A stretch of 64,000 bases of DNA from RGIG2094 sp045660065 (lineage in GTDB: Bacteria; Bacillota; Clostridia; RGIG6154), in NCBI GenBank assembly GCA_045660065.1, contig JAZRDC010000030.1, forward strand, positions 1 to 64,000. The letters run 5' to 3'. The position numbers were made by a program, and so were the translations under genes. Below are positions 1 through 9,456 of this stretch, in pieces (position 1 is the first letter of the stretch; each line of letters opens with the position of its first letter). Below the pieces are notes generated by a model that saw nothing but the letters and a program-made list of their open reading frames with translations, made no database searches and was not told the origin of the DNA.

Positions 1-747
1 CATTTCGCCGTCTGTTGCAAGGCAGGCACACATAAATGTTGCCGCTGCAATTCTGTCGGGGATAACTTTATATTCGGTAGATTTTAAGGCTTCGGTGCCA
101 TCGATTACAATAGAGCCTGTTTCTGCACCCTGGATACAAGCGCCCATTGAGTTCAAAAAGTTTTGCAAATCTACGATTTCAGGCTCTTTTGCCGCATTTT
201 CAATAATTGTTCTGCCTTTTTGCAACACTGTGGCAAGAATAATATTTTCTGTTGCACCTACGCTTGGAAAGGGCAGGACTATTTTTTGCGGCAATATGCC
301 TTTGGTAAGGCAATTGAGAGAATTTTCACATTCTTTTATATCAATTCCAAGTTTTTTAAAAGCCTCAAGATGTATATCAATAGGACGGGCACCGATTTCG
401 CAGCCGCCCGGATATGTAAGTTCTGCCTGATTAAATCTGGAAATCATACTGCCTAAAAATATCACAGACGAGCGCATTTTGTGCATTAGAATTTCGGGAA
501 TTTTGTGGCAGTTGGCATAATAAGAATTGCAAATAACCTTTCCCTGGTCAAATTCTGCGGTGCAACCTAAGCAGTTTAATATATCCACAGCCGCACGGAC
601 ATCTGACAAATCGGGACAGCCGTGCAAAACAGTTTTTCCTTTGTTTAAAAGACACGCCGCAATGAGGGGCAGTGCCGAATTTTTAGAACCCTGAACCGTT
701 ATTTCTCCACTAAGGCGTCTATTGCCTGTGATTTCAAAGCAGTTCAT
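1..747 (-). CDS. murA: UDP-N-acetylglucosamine 1-carboxyvinyltransferase (MurA), 3' end beyond window
   Basis: First committed step of peptidoglycan synthesis in the cytoplasm: transfer of enolpyruvyl from PEP to UDP-GlcNAc. The 249 codons present start at an ATG preceded by GGAGG, begin MNCFEITGNRRLSGEI and contain GSKNSALPL near residue 20 (substrate-binding Lys). PGGCEIGARP carries Cys116, the position of the PEP-adduct Cys of MurA. The reading frame is open to base 1, so the C-terminal part lies outside the window. It is the last visible gene of the minus-strand wall cluster, 60 bp after ftsW; that gap holds a small hairpin (AAAGCA/TGCTTT) just upstream of the ribosome site. Clostridia often have two MurA paralogues and I cannot say which this is. 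Confidence 0.93.
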   Translation of the reverse strand, partial: MNCFEITGNRRLSGEITVQGSKNSALPLIAACLLNKGKTVLHGCPDLSDVRAAVDILNCLGCTAEFDQGKVICNSYYANCHKIPEILMHKMRSSVIFLGSMISRFNQAELTYPGGCEIGARPIDIHLEAFKKLGIDIKECENSLNCLTKGILPQKIVLPFPSVGATENIILATVLQKGRTIIENAAKEPEIVDLQNFLNSMGACIQGAETGSIVIDGTEALKSTEYKVIPDRIAAATFMCACLATDGEM

Positions 748-807
748 TGTCTGCACCTCCAATAAAGCAGTAATATGCTTTATATTATGCAGATTGATAT
801 AAGTTGG

Positions 808-1950
808 TTACTTTCCTGACCTGATGTGTTTTGATATGTTAAGAAGTATTCCCATACCACCCATCAAAAATACCAAAGATGAACCACCTGCACTGAAAAA
901 TGGAAGTGGCATACCTGTAACAGGAATGGTGGAGGTAACAACCGCGATATTTACTAAAATCTGTATGGCAATCAGTGCTGTTATGCCTGTTGCAAGGTAG
1001 CAACTGAATTTATCAGGAGCATTTACTGCAATGAAAATTCCGCGCCATATGAGCACTGCAAAAAGCAATATAACAAAAAGTGCACCGATAAAGCCAAGTT
1101 CTTCGCAAAGGACTGCGAAAATAAAGTCGTTCTGAGGTTCGGGGAGATACAAAAATTTCTGTCTGCTCTGACCAATTCCAAGACCGAAAAGTCCACCTGA
1201 ACCGATAGCATACAATGACTGTCTTATCTGCCAACCGTCGCCGCTTGGGTCGCTTCCCATAGGGTCAAGGAAAACTGCCATTCTGTCTCCGCGGTAGCCG
1301 CTGAAAGCAAGAAATGCCAAAATCGGGATTGCAACCAAAAGGCATATGCCGAAATGCTTTAATTTTGCTCCTGATACAAATACCATTGCAACGGTAACAC
1401 CGAAAAGCAAAAGGGTACAACTAAAGTGAGGCTCCATCATCAAAAGCAGAGCGTAAATGGCAAAGAATATAAAATATGGAATAAAGTCTTTGAAAAACTT
1501 TGAGTTTTCCCATTTTTGCAGGGACAACTTGTGTGCAAGTAATATTATAAGAGCATATTTTGCACACTCAGAAGGCTGAAAAGAAGCACCGCCAAAACCA
1601 ATCCAGCGCTTAGCACCGTTAACGCCCGGGAAGAACAAAACGATAAATAAAAGCAGGATTGTTACACCATAAATTATAACTGAATAATTTTTGTATTTGT
1701 GGTAATCAAAGTTTGATGTGAAAATCATAGCACCAAAACCGATTATTGCCCAAGCCATCTGTCTTTTTAAGAAATAATAACTGTCTCCGTTTTGAACCTG
1801 AGCAGTAGGGGCAGATGCAGAAAAGCACATAATAAGCCCAAAACACACCAACACCAAAACGATATTAAACAAAACAGGGTCGGTTTTGGAAAAACCCATA
1901 TATTCTTTTTTGATAGATTTTTTAACAGGTTTTTTAGTCAAATCCGACAC
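808..1950 (-). CDS. ftsW: FtsW/SpoVE-type SEDS peptidoglycan glycosyltransferase
   Basis: Polytopic SEDS-family membrane protein that polymerises lipid II glycan strands, normally with a class B PBP. The 380-residue product has about ten hydrophobic segments after a basic N-terminal tail of roughly 28 residues. It carries the family signatures GAKRWIGFGGASFQPSECAK, EPQNDFIFAVLCEELG and a C-terminal GMPLPFFSAGGSS. It lies 16 bp after mraY, where murD would usually sit. The position in the dcw cluster favours FtsW or SpoVE over RodA; division and sporulation roles cannot be separated from sequence alone. Confidence 0.93.
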   Translation of the reverse strand: MSDLTKKPVKKSIKKEYMGFSKTDPVLFNIVLVLVCFGLIMCFSASAPTAQVQNGDSYYFLKRQMAWAIIGFGAMIFTSNFDYHKYKNYSVIIYGVTILLLFIVLFFPGVNGAKRWIGFGGASFQPSECAKYALIILLAHKLSLQKWENSKFFKDFIPYFIFFAIYALLLMMEPHFSCTLLLFGVTVAMVFVSGAKLKHFGICLLVAIPILAFLAFSGYRGDRMAVFLDPMGSDPSGDGWQIRQSLYAIGSGGLFGLGIGQSRQKFLYLPEPQNDFIFAVLCEELGFIGALFVILLFAVLIWRGIFIAVNAPDKFSCYLATGITALIAIQILVNIAVVTSTIPVTGMPLPFFSAGGSSLVFLMGGMGILLNISKHIRSGK

Positions 1951-1966
1951 CTCTTTTAAATATATT

Positions 1967-2920
1967 TTAAATTACTGCAAAGATTGAAATTGCCGAGCAT
2001 ACCAAGGTTACAAGGCAGAAAATATATACAATCTGAACTTCCTTTAAGCCTTTCATTTCAAAATGATGGTGAATTGGAGCCATAAGGAAAATTCTTTTTT
2101 TCGTTTTTTTGAAGTAAGCAACCTGAATAATAACAGAAAATGCCTCTATTACATATATTATGCCAACTATTATTAAAATAAGTTCTAATTTTAAAAGTAT
2201 TGCCAATACTGAAACTACACCGCCTAAATAAAGTGAGCCTGTATCGCCCATAAATACTTTTGCAGGGTGATAGTTGTAAATCAAAAAGCCTAAAAGTGAG
2301 CCTGTTACTGCTGCGGCAAAATATGAAACATCGTAGTTTTTAACAAGTATTGCACAAACCGTAAAGAAAAGCGTTACAACTGCGGTAACACTTGCCGCAA
2401 GACCGTCAAGTCCGTCTGTTAAGTTTACTGCATTTGTAAAACCGATTAAAAATACGGTCATAAAAATCACATAGAACCATGAAAGTTCAAGAGAAATTTT
2501 GGTAAATGGAATTGTAATTTCAGTTGAAATATAGCCCAGTTTTACTGCTAAAACTAAAAATACAACAGAAACAAGTGTCTGGAAAATCAGTTTTTGTATT
2601 TCGGTAAGACCTAAGTTTCTTTTGAAATATATTTTGATAAAGTCATCAGCAAAGCCGATTACACCGAACAAAAATGCTGCACCGATTGCAAGTTTTAAAG
2701 CAGGAGATGAGCATACTGCAAAGGATATTATAGCAGAAATAAGTAAAAAACATACACCGCCCATTGTAGGAGTTCCGTTTTTCTTTTCGTGCCATTTAGG
2801 TCCGATTTCTCTGATGGTCTGCCCGAATTTAAGTCTGTGAAGCACAGGAATTAAAAGCGGCATTACAACCCCTGTTAAAATAAAAGATACAATTAATGCA
2901 ATATAAACTGTTTTATCCAT
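1967..2920 (-). CDS. mraY: Phospho-N-acetylmuramoyl-pentapeptide-transferase
   Basis: Integral membrane enzyme that transfers phospho-MurNAc-pentapeptide from UDP to undecaprenyl phosphate, forming lipid I. The 317 residues have about ten membrane segments. Visible signatures are the paired Asp of FADDF (92-93), NLTDGLDGLA (166-175) with the catalytic-site Asp, and APIHHHFE with the HHH motif (284-286), all cytoplasmic-loop residues of the MraY family. Length is typical. It sits between murF and ftsW in the minus-strand wall operon. Confidence 0.96.
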   Translation of the reverse strand: MDKTVYIALIVSFILTGVVMPLLIPVLHRLKFGQTIREIGPKWHEKKNGTPTMGGVCFLLISAIISFAVCSSPALKLAIGAAFLFGVIGFADDFIKIYFKRNLGLTEIQKLIFQTLVSVVFLVLAVKLGYISTEITIPFTKISLELSWFYVIFMTVFLIGFTNAVNLTDGLDGLAASVTAVVTLFFTVCAILVKNYDVSYFAAAVTGSLLGFLIYNYHPAKVFMGDTGSLYLGGVVSVLAILLKLELILIIVGIIYVIEAFSVIIQVAYFKKTKKRIFLMAPIHHHFEMKGLKEVQIVYIFCLVTLVCSAISIFAVI

Positions 2921-2935
2921 ATCATTTGTTCTCCT

Positions 2936-4297
2936 TTAAAAGTCAAGTAAATGTTCTGAAATTTCTTCAAGTTTCATACTGCGTGATGCTTTGACTAAGA
3001 TGATATCACCTTTTTTGATAAAACTGTCTAAAAATTCAATTGCCTGTGCATTGTTTTCAAAACTTGCGGTATTTTCAGGTAAAAATCCCATTTCTACCGC
3101 ACCCTCTGCGATTGCACTGCTCTTTTTGCCCACAGTTACAAGGAAATCAACCCCGAAGTCAACAACATATTTTCCAACAAGGCGGTGAGCGTAATCTGAA
3201 AGGTCTCCCATTTCAAGCATATCACCCAAAACGGCAACTTTTCTGTCGCCTTTTAACTGATTTAAAATCTTAATGCCTGCTTCTGCCGATGATGGAGAAG
3301 CGTTGTAGCAGTCGTTAATAACGGTAATTCCGTTGGAATGAAGAATGTTTTGGCGCATTTGTCCCGGAACAAAGCCTTTTAAGGCATCAAGCACAGCATC
3401 TGCTTCTGCACCGAAATGTGTTGCCACAATAAATGCCGCTAAAGCATTTTTTACATTATGTTCACCAAGCACGGGGATTTGCGCAGAATATGTTTTTCCA
3501 CCGCAGTTTATTTCAAATGATGTAGATGTGTCATTTGCGGTGATGTTTGAAGCGGTAAAATCTGCGTCTTTGTTTTCTATTCCGTAACTTATATATTTAT
3601 GCCCTGTTTTGCCTTTTAATGTAACAAGCATATCGTCGTCGGCACAGTAAACAACAAGTCCGTCTGCTGAAAGGTGGTCTAAAATTTCTGATTTTGCTTT
3701 TAAGATGTTTTCTCTTGAACCTAATTTTTCAACATGTGAAAGACCGATGTTTGTAAATACTGCCACTTCAGGATTTACCAAACTTGCCAGATAATCAATT
3801 TCACCAAAACCTGACATACCCATTTCAATAACACCGATTTTGTGTTCTTCTCTTAATCTTAAAAGAGTAAGGGGAAGTCCGATGTGGTTGTTAAAGTTTT
3901 TCTGAGTTTTAAGTACATTGAATTTTGCAGATAACGCGCAGGAAATCATATCTTTTGTGGTGGTTTTTCCAACACTTCCTGTTACTCCCACAAAAGGAAC
4001 TGAAAAACGCTCCTTGTGGTATTTTGCGATCTGACCTAATGCTTTTGTTGTATCTTCAACTAAAATAAGGTTTGTGTCTGCTTTTACTTCTTTTGAAACA
4101 ACACAGCCTACTGCACCAGCATTAACTGCCTGCTGAACATAGTCGTTCCCGTCAAAAGAATCACCGATGAGGGCAACAAAAAGCATACCCTCTTTTATTA
4201 CGCGGGTATCTGTGTTTATATCTGTAATTTCGCCTTGACTGCTACCTGAAATCAGTTTACCGCCTGTGGCTTTTAAAATATCTGAAATTGTAAACAC
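2936..4297 (-). CDS. murF: UDP-N-acetylmuramoyl-tripeptide--D-alanyl-D-alanine ligase
   Basis: Cytoplasmic ATP-dependent ligase adding D-Ala-D-Ala to UDP-MurNAc-tripeptide. The 453-residue protein has the Mur-ligase P-loop GVTGSVGKTTTK at about 104-115 and a NDCYNASPSS motif in the C-terminal half, typical of MurF. Translation starts at GTG, with GGAGG nine bases upstream inside the end of murE. murE and murF are separated by one base and are surely co-translated. Confidence 0.95.
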   Translation of the reverse strand: MFTISDILKATGGKLISGSSQGEITDINTDTRVIKEGMLFVALIGDSFDGNDYVQQAVNAGAVGCVVSKEVKADTNLILVEDTTKALGQIAKYHKERFSVPFVGVTGSVGKTTTKDMISCALSAKFNVLKTQKNFNNHIGLPLTLLRLREEHKIGVIEMGMSGFGEIDYLASLVNPEVAVFTNIGLSHVEKLGSRENILKAKSEILDHLSADGLVVYCADDDMLVTLKGKTGHKYISYGIENKDADFTASNITANDTSTSFEINCGGKTYSAQIPVLGEHNVKNALAAFIVATHFGAEADAVLDALKGFVPGQMRQNILHSNGITVINDCYNASPSSAEAGIKILNQLKGDRKVAVLGDMLEMGDLSDYAHRLVGKYVVDFGVDFLVTVGKKSSAIAEGAVEMGFLPENTASFENNAQAIEFLDSFIKKGDIILVKASRSMKLEEISEHLLDF

Positions 4298-4298
4298 C

Positions 4299-5720
4299 TT
4301 ATTGCACCTCCAATTCTTTTTTTACTTCAAATAATATCTGTTCTTCGTCAAATGGGAAATTTTCTTTTCCGATTGTCTGATATGTTTCGTGCCCTTTTCC
4401 TGCTAAGACAACAACATCGCCAACAGTGGCAGTTTCTACCGCATATTTTATGGCATCGCGTCTGTTTTCAACTACGATATGGCTGTCTTTTTTCATACCC
4501 GCTAAAATCTGATTTATAATTTCTGTTGGATTTTCTGTTCTCGGATTGTCTGATGTTACTATGCAAAAGTCTGCATATTTTTCAGCAATTTCACCCATAA
4601 TGGGACGCTTTTTGTTATCTCTGTCGCCACCGCAACCGAAAAGCACTATAACTTTCTTTTTTGCAAAACCTTTTACGGTTTTTAAAATATTTTCAACACC
4701 ATCGGGGGTGTGGGCATAGTCAATAATAAATGTTGCAGGGTGGTCTAATTTAACAACCTGCGCTCTGCCCTTTACACCGTGGGCAGATTTAAGACCGTCG
4801 ATTATAATATCATCGTCAATTCCGAGGGCTTTGCTGGCACCTATTGCAGAAAGTGCGTTGTATACTGAAAATTCACCCGGGATTGCAAGAGAGAATTCTT
4901 TGCCGTCAATAGTAAAATCAACGCCTTTTTCCTTTAAAGAGATATCTTTTGCAAAAAGATCTGCCTGTTTTTTGGTGCTTACTGTCATAATGTCTGCGGT
5001 AGCACCGTTTAAAATTCTGTCAGCGTAATGGTCATCAATATTTACAACGCCTTTTTTACACATTTTAAAGAGGATTGCTTTTGCGTCGGCATAAGAATCC
5101 ATTGTTTTGTGAAAATCAAGGTGGTCCTGAGTAAGATTTGTAAACACACCGATATCAAAGTCGCAATATGCAACTCTGTCTAAATACAAAGCGTGGGACG
5201 AAACCTCCATAACAACTGTATCTACGCAATTCTCTGCCATATTTGCAAAAAGTGCCTGAAGTTCAAATGAGTCAGGAGTTGTTCTTGAAGTTTCAATTAT
5301 TTTATCGCCGATCATATTCTGATTTGTGCCGATAAGACCAACTTTTTTACCTGCTTTTTCTAAAATATTCTTAATTAAATAGGTAGTTGTGGTTTTTCCG
5401 TTTGTGCCTGTAATTCCCACCAAAGTGAATTTTTTTGAGGGATTATCATAAAAGGCAGAGCAAAGGAGTGCCATAACTTTTCTTGTATTTTCAACAATTA
5501 CCAAAGGACAGTCTACATCAACATTTTCTTCAGCAATAATAACCGAAGCACCGCTTTGTGCGGCTTTTTGGGCATATAAATGCCCGTCAGTTTCGTAACC
5601 TCTTATGCAAACAAAGGCACTGCCTTCGGTTACTTTTCTTGAGTCGCTTACAATATCCTTGATTTTTATATCCGCATTTCCCTGAAAGTCAATGCCGGAA
5701 AGTAAATCCTTTAGTAACAT
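4299..5720 (-). CDS. murE: UDP-N-acetylmuramoyl-L-alanyl-D-glutamate--2,6-diaminopimelate ligase
   Basis: Cytoplasmic Mur ligase adding the third stem-peptide residue. The 473 residues contain the P-loop GITGTNGKTTT (about 102-112), the SSHALYLDRV segment and a TSDNPRTENP motif near residue 390. The DNPR tetrapeptide is diagnostic of enzymes accepting meso-diaminopimelate rather than lysine, so the wall is predicted to be mDAP type. The ATG start has AAGGAG eight bases upstream. It lies between the PBP gene and murF. Confidence 0.96.
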   Translation of the reverse strand: MLLKDLLSGIDFQGNADIKIKDIVSDSRKVTEGSAFVCIRGYETDGHLYAQKAAQSGASVIIAEENVDVDCPLVIVENTRKVMALLCSAFYDNPSKKFTLVGITGTNGKTTTTYLIKNILEKAGKKVGLIGTNQNMIGDKIIETSRTTPDSFELQALFANMAENCVDTVVMEVSSHALYLDRVAYCDFDIGVFTNLTQDHLDFHKTMDSYADAKAILFKMCKKGVVNIDDHYADRILNGATADIMTVSTKKQADLFAKDISLKEKGVDFTIDGKEFSLAIPGEFSVYNALSAIGASKALGIDDDIIIDGLKSAHGVKGRAQVVKLDHPATFIIDYAHTPDGVENILKTVKGFAKKKVIVLFGCGGDRDNKKRPIMGEIAEKYADFCIVTSDNPRTENPTEIINQILAGMKKDSHIVVENRRDAIKYAVETATVGDVVVLAGKGHETYQTIGKENFPFDEEQILFEVKKELEVQ

Positions 5721-5732
5721 TTAAAATTCTCC

Positions 5733-7937
5733 TTATTCAACATCTAAGTGTCTGAATTCAACATAAACAACGCTTCCGCGTTCAACAACTGTTCCTGCTT
5801 CAGGCTCTTGTTTTACAGCGGCGGTAGGACCTGCATCTGTGGTCATTCTGCCTGCACCTGAAATTTTGAAGTTAAGACCTGCATTTACAATTGAGCCGTT
5901 TGCCTGAAGTATTGTCTGACCTGTAACAGACGGAACGGTTACTGTCTGAGGCTCTTGTTCTGTTGTGTAAACTATAACAGTTGCACCTTTTTGCAGTCTT
6001 GTTCCTGCTTTGGGGACTTGTTTTACAACTGTTCCTCCGTCGCCCACGATATTTGCTTTTAAGCCTGTGCCTGAAAGTTTCTGCAAGGCTTCGTCTCTTG
6101 ATTTATCAACAATTTCAGGAACGGAAACATCTGCATTTTCGATTTCTTCGCTTGAAAGTGTGCGTTCAACACCAAGATACTGAAGTACATCGTTCATAAT
6201 ATTTCCAACAACAGGAGCGGCAATAACACCGCCGAAATACTGACCGCCTTCAGGTTCGTCAAGCATAACTAAAACTGCAACCTGCGGGTCGTCTGCAGGG
6301 GCGAATGCTACCATTGATGCAATTTTTTTACCTGCACTTCTTGGTTGCTTTTCACTTGTTCCTGTTTTACCTGCAATTCTGTAACCCTGAATGTAGGCAT
6401 TTTTACCTGAACCGACTTTTACTGCTTCTTCAAGCAAGAGACAAAGTCTGTCGCTTGTTTCTTTTGAAATTGTCTGACGCACAAGTTCACCGTCAAATTT
6501 TTTAACAATTTTACCGTTTGAGTCGGTGAGCTGTTTAACAATGTGCGGTTTCATATATTTGCCGTCGTTGGCAACTGATGCGATTGCACTTATAAGTTGG
6601 ATTGGTGTAACCTGAAATCCCTGACCGAATGATGTGGTGGCATTTTCCACGATACCATAGTTGCTTTTTGCAAAGAAGATACCTTCGGTTTCACCGGGAA
6701 GGTCAATTCCTGTGATATTTCTTAAACCAAATGCGCTGGTGTATTTGAAAAAGTTATCTGCACCAACTTTTTCACCAATGTCCATAAATGCAGGGTTGCA
6801 GGAATTCTGAATGGCTTTTGCAAGGTCCTGCTGACCGTGTCCTCCTGCTTTCCAGCAACGGATTACTTCACTTGCAACTTTTTTTGCACCGTTGCAGTAA
6901 AATCCTGTGTTTAAGTTTACAACATTTTCTTCTAAAGCAATTGCAGATGTTAAAATTTTAAAGGTTGAACCTGGCTCATAAGAGTCTACAACCGCTTTGT
7001 TTCTCCACATTCTGTTTTGTGCAGCGGCATAAGTATCTTTGTATTCCTGACTGTTTTTGCTGAGGCCTTCGAGTTTTTCAAGATCTATTGGGTTTGTAAC
7101 TTCAAAGGGCTGATTAAGGTCATAGTCAGGTTTTGTTGCCATTGCAAGGATTTCACCTGTTTTAATGTCCATAACAATTGCCGCAGCGCCGTTTCTTACA
7201 TCATTGTCCTTGATGGCAGTTTCTAAATTGCGTTCTGTAAAGTGCTGAACTACTTCGTCAATTGTAAGAACAACATCAAGTCCGTCTTCCGAACCGTAGA
7301 ATTTTTCATATTCATATGGCATATCACGACCGATTGCATTGGTTGCAGAAACAATTCTGCCTGATGTGCCTTTAAGGTAATCGTCGTACATATACTCAAT
7401 GCCTGAAAGACCGTTGTTGTCTGTGCCTGTAAATCCGATAACGTGTGATGCAAAGTTTGAAAAAGGATAATATCTTTTTGAGTCTTCGTCAAGACTTATT
7501 CCTTTTAATTTGCCCTCTGCCATAAGTTTTCTGATTTTTTCTGACTGGTCTGCTTCAATTTTTCGCTTTATATATTCGTAACTGCTGTTTTTGGTGAGTT
7601 TTTTGTAAATATCCTGAAAATCTTCCCCTAAGATATCTGCCAAAAGACGCGCACTTTCTTCCGCGTCTCCGTCTGCTTTTACAACGCCCGGGTTTGCAGT
7701 AACCGTGTCAACCGATGCAGAAACTGCCAAGGGTTTCATATTGCGGTCATAGATAGTACCCCTTTTTGATGTTATAACACGATCACGGGTCTGTTGCTCT
7801 ATTGCCATCTGACTGTATTCTTCGCCTTTTACAAACTGATGCCAGCCGATACGCACTATTAAAATCGCAAGAACTGCAAAAACAAGATAAAGACAAATTA
7901 CTATTCTTTGTCTTACGCTTTTACCTAATTTGCTCAT
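5733..7937 (-). CDS. Class B penicillin-binding protein with two PASTA domains (SpoVD/PBP2B type)
   Basis: Membrane-anchored D,D-transpeptidase that cross-links septal or cortex peptidoglycan. The 734 residues comprise a single N-terminal membrane segment (about 10-30), a dimerisation domain, a transpeptidase domain with SxxK (GSTFK, about 324), SCN (about 377) and KTGTSE (about 522), and two C-terminal PASTA repeats from about 600 to the end. It is the only PBP in this cluster, where Bacillus subtilis has pbpB followed by spoVD, so I leave the symbol blank. An intrinsic-terminator-like hairpin separates it from ftsL, suggesting it can be expressed differently from the mraZ-rsmH-ftsL head. 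Confidence 0.93.
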   Translation of the reverse strand: MSKLGKSVRQRIVICLYLVFAVLAILIVRIGWHQFVKGEEYSQMAIEQQTRDRVITSKRGTIYDRNMKPLAVSASVDTVTANPGVVKADGDAEESARLLADILGEDFQDIYKKLTKNSSYEYIKRKIEADQSEKIRKLMAEGKLKGISLDEDSKRYYPFSNFASHVIGFTGTDNNGLSGIEYMYDDYLKGTSGRIVSATNAIGRDMPYEYEKFYGSEDGLDVVLTIDEVVQHFTERNLETAIKDNDVRNGAAAIVMDIKTGEILAMATKPDYDLNQPFEVTNPIDLEKLEGLSKNSQEYKDTYAAAQNRMWRNKAVVDSYEPGSTFKILTSAIALEENVVNLNTGFYCNGAKKVASEVIRCWKAGGHGQQDLAKAIQNSCNPAFMDIGEKVGADNFFKYTSAFGLRNITGIDLPGETEGIFFAKSNYGIVENATTSFGQGFQVTPIQLISAIASVANDGKYMKPHIVKQLTDSNGKIVKKFDGELVRQTISKETSDRLCLLLEEAVKVGSGKNAYIQGYRIAGKTGTSEKQPRSAGKKIASMVAFAPADDPQVAVLVMLDEPEGGQYFGGVIAAPVVGNIMNDVLQYLGVERTLSSEEIENADVSVPEIVDKSRDEALQKLSGTGLKANIVGDGGTVVKQVPKAGTRLQKGATVIVYTTEQEPQTVTVPSVTGQTILQANGSIVNAGLNFKISGAGRMTTDAGPTAAVKQEPEAGTVVERGSVVYVEFRHLDVE

Positions 7938-7985
7938 ACATCAATGTACCTTTCCGGAGAAAATTTCTCCCATTAAAAAGACATA

Positions 7986-8015
7986 AAAAGGGATTTAACA
8001 TTATAAATCCCTTTT
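7986..8015 (-). terminator. Terminator-like hairpin between ftsL and the PBP gene
   Basis: Read on the minus strand, an 11-bp perfect stem (AAAAGGGATTT with AAATCCCTTTT) around an 8-nt loop is followed by T-rich sequence (TTTTTATGTCTTTTT). A second small palindrome (GGAGAAA/TTTCTCC) lies about 20 bp further on, just before the PBP ribosome site. Its position inside the operon points to partial termination or attenuation. Confidence 0.6.
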
Positions 8016-8032
8016 AAACTTTATGTGATAGA

Positions 8033-8491
8033 TTAGTATAAATATTCCAGACAGTATGAGAAGAAGTTTTTAGCCGAGGTGATAAAACCGTTTGACTTGC
8101 TTTCAGGTTTAACGGTTTTGTCCTTCATATTTAAAGTAACATTTACAACCTGATGGCTCTGAGGGATGCCCATATTTAATGAATCATGTGCAATCTGTTC
8201 CACACTCTTCAAGTCCCCGCTTCTGTCTAAATATACCATCTGTTGTTCGTTTGCTGCTGTGATTTTCTGTAATTCTTTTTCTAAAGAGTTAATCTGTGAT
8301 GTCATTTCATTTATTATTGTGCATCTTAAAACAACTGTGAAAACCATAAGGAAGAAGGCAGTAAGCACAATTCTTCCGAAAAGTTTGTTGTTTTTTTGCT
8401 TTGGTAATTGTTTTACCGACTGTTCGGTAATAATTTCCGGCTGCTGACTATATAAAGATTCTTTATAAGCGTAACTGTTTTGTGCCAACAA
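8033..8491 (-). CDS. ftsL: FtsL-like septum protein (small bitopic division protein)
   Basis: Short bitopic protein in the invariant position between rsmH and the class B PBP, where ftsL lies in Firmicutes. It has a cytoplasmic N-terminus of about 45 residues, one membrane segment (IVLTAFFLMVFTVVLRCTII), then a coiled-coil-like stretch (MTSQINSLEKELQKITAANE) and a divisome-type tail. The open frame extends up to an ATG at 8545, inside rsmH, but AAAGGGGG lies 5-8 bases before tandem TTG codons at 8491 and 8488, so a TTG start just after the rsmH stop is favoured. Sequence conservation in FtsL is low; the call rests on position and topology. Confidence 0.8.
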   Translation of the reverse strand: MLAQNSYAYKESLYSQQPEIITEQSVKQLPKQKNNKLFGRIVLTAFFLMVFTVVLRCTIINEMTSQINSLEKELQKITAANEQQMVYLDRSGDLKSVEQIAHDSLNMGIPQSHQVVNVTLNMKDKTVKPESKSNGFITSAKNFFSYCLEYLY

Positions 8492-8511
8492 AATTTCCCC
8501 CTTTTTTAAAA

Positions 8512-9456
8512 TTACAGTTTTTCTATTACTCTTAACTTTGCGCAAGATGAACGCGAGTTGTTTGAAAGTTCGACGCTTCCTGCGATGATTGGTTTTCTGT
8601 TAACAAGTTTGCCCTTTGGTTTGTTCCCGCATACACAGATGGGGAAATCAGGTGGACAAGTACAACCTTTGCAGAAATCGTTAAAACAATTTTTAACAAT
8701 TCTGTCTTCTAATGAATGGAAAGTAATGATTGCAAGTCTGCCACCGGGTTTTAAACAGTCAAAAAAGTCCTCAACCGATTGCTTTAAAACCTCAAGTTCA
8801 CCATTTACTTCAATTCTTATTGCCTGGAACACTCTTTTCGCAGGGTGTCCACCTTCGCGCCTTTTAGCCGCAGGAATTCCTTCCTTTATAAGCTCTGTAA
8901 GCTCGAAGGTGGTATCAACAGGCTTGTTCTTACGGAATGCAACTATCTTTTCTGCAATTCGCATTGCAAATTTTTCCTCACCGTAATCGGAAAAAATCTT
9001 GGCTAAACGGAATTTATCGTAAGTGTTTACAACATCATATGCTGTAATACCCTTTGTCTGGTCCATTCTCATATCAAGTTTGGCGTTGTGGTTGTATGAA
9101 AAACCTCTTTCGCCATTATCAAGTTGATAAGATGAAACCCCAAGGTCTAAAATTGCTCCGTCAATTCCATCAATTTCGTATTTATTAAGAATTTCTTTAA
9201 TTTCGCAGTAATTACCGTGGTGGTAAGTAACACGATCACCGAATTCTTCAAGGCGTTTTTTTGCGGCGGCTAACGCTTCTGTATCTCTGTCGATACCGAT
9301 AAGTTTTGCACCGCCCGATTGTGTAAGCAGTCGGGAGGAGTGCCCTCCTCCTCCTAACGTACCGTCCACATATATTCCAATTTGTTTCACAGAAAGTGAA
9401 TTGATGCTTTCATCAAGTAAAACCGAAATGTGTGAAAATTCCATATTATAAACCAT
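8512..9456 (-). CDS. rsmH: 16S rRNA (cytosine-1402-N4)-methyltransferase
   Basis: SAM-dependent methyltransferase (formerly MraW) acting on C1402 of 16S rRNA. The 314 residues show the SAM-binding DGTLGGGGHSSRLL segment near the N-terminus, LDLGVSSYQLD, the FSYNHNAKLDMRMD stretch and ITFHSLEDRIVK, all family signatures. A CxCPPxFPxCxC-like segment near residue 270 is typical. Its start overlaps the mraZ stop by 11 bp; ATG 9444 (residue 5, MEFSHISV) is an equally plausible start. Confidence 0.96.
   Translation of the reverse strand: MVYNMEFSHISVLLDESINSLSVKQIGIYVDGTLGGGGHSSRLLTQSGGAKLIGIDRDTEALAAAKKRLEEFGDRVTYHHGNYCEIKEILNKYEIDGIDGAILDLGVSSYQLDNGERGFSYNHNAKLDMRMDQTKGITAYDVVNTYDKFRLAKIFSDYGEEKFAMRIAEKIVAFRKNKPVDTTFELTELIKEGIPAAKRREGGHPAKRVFQAIRIEVNGELEVLKQSVEDFFDCLKPGGRLAIITFHSLEDRIVKNCFNDFCKGCTCPPDFPICVCGNKPKGKLVNRKPIIAGSVELSNNSRSSCAKLRVIEKL

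Noticed and set aside
163..456. 97- and 111-residue plus-strand open frames over murA
   Set aside because: Antisense to MurA, which has its catalytic Cys motif intact in the minus frame.
8558..8986. 142-residue open frame on the plus strand across rsmH
   Set aside because: Antisense shadow of a well-supported gene; no ribosome site or family resemblance.
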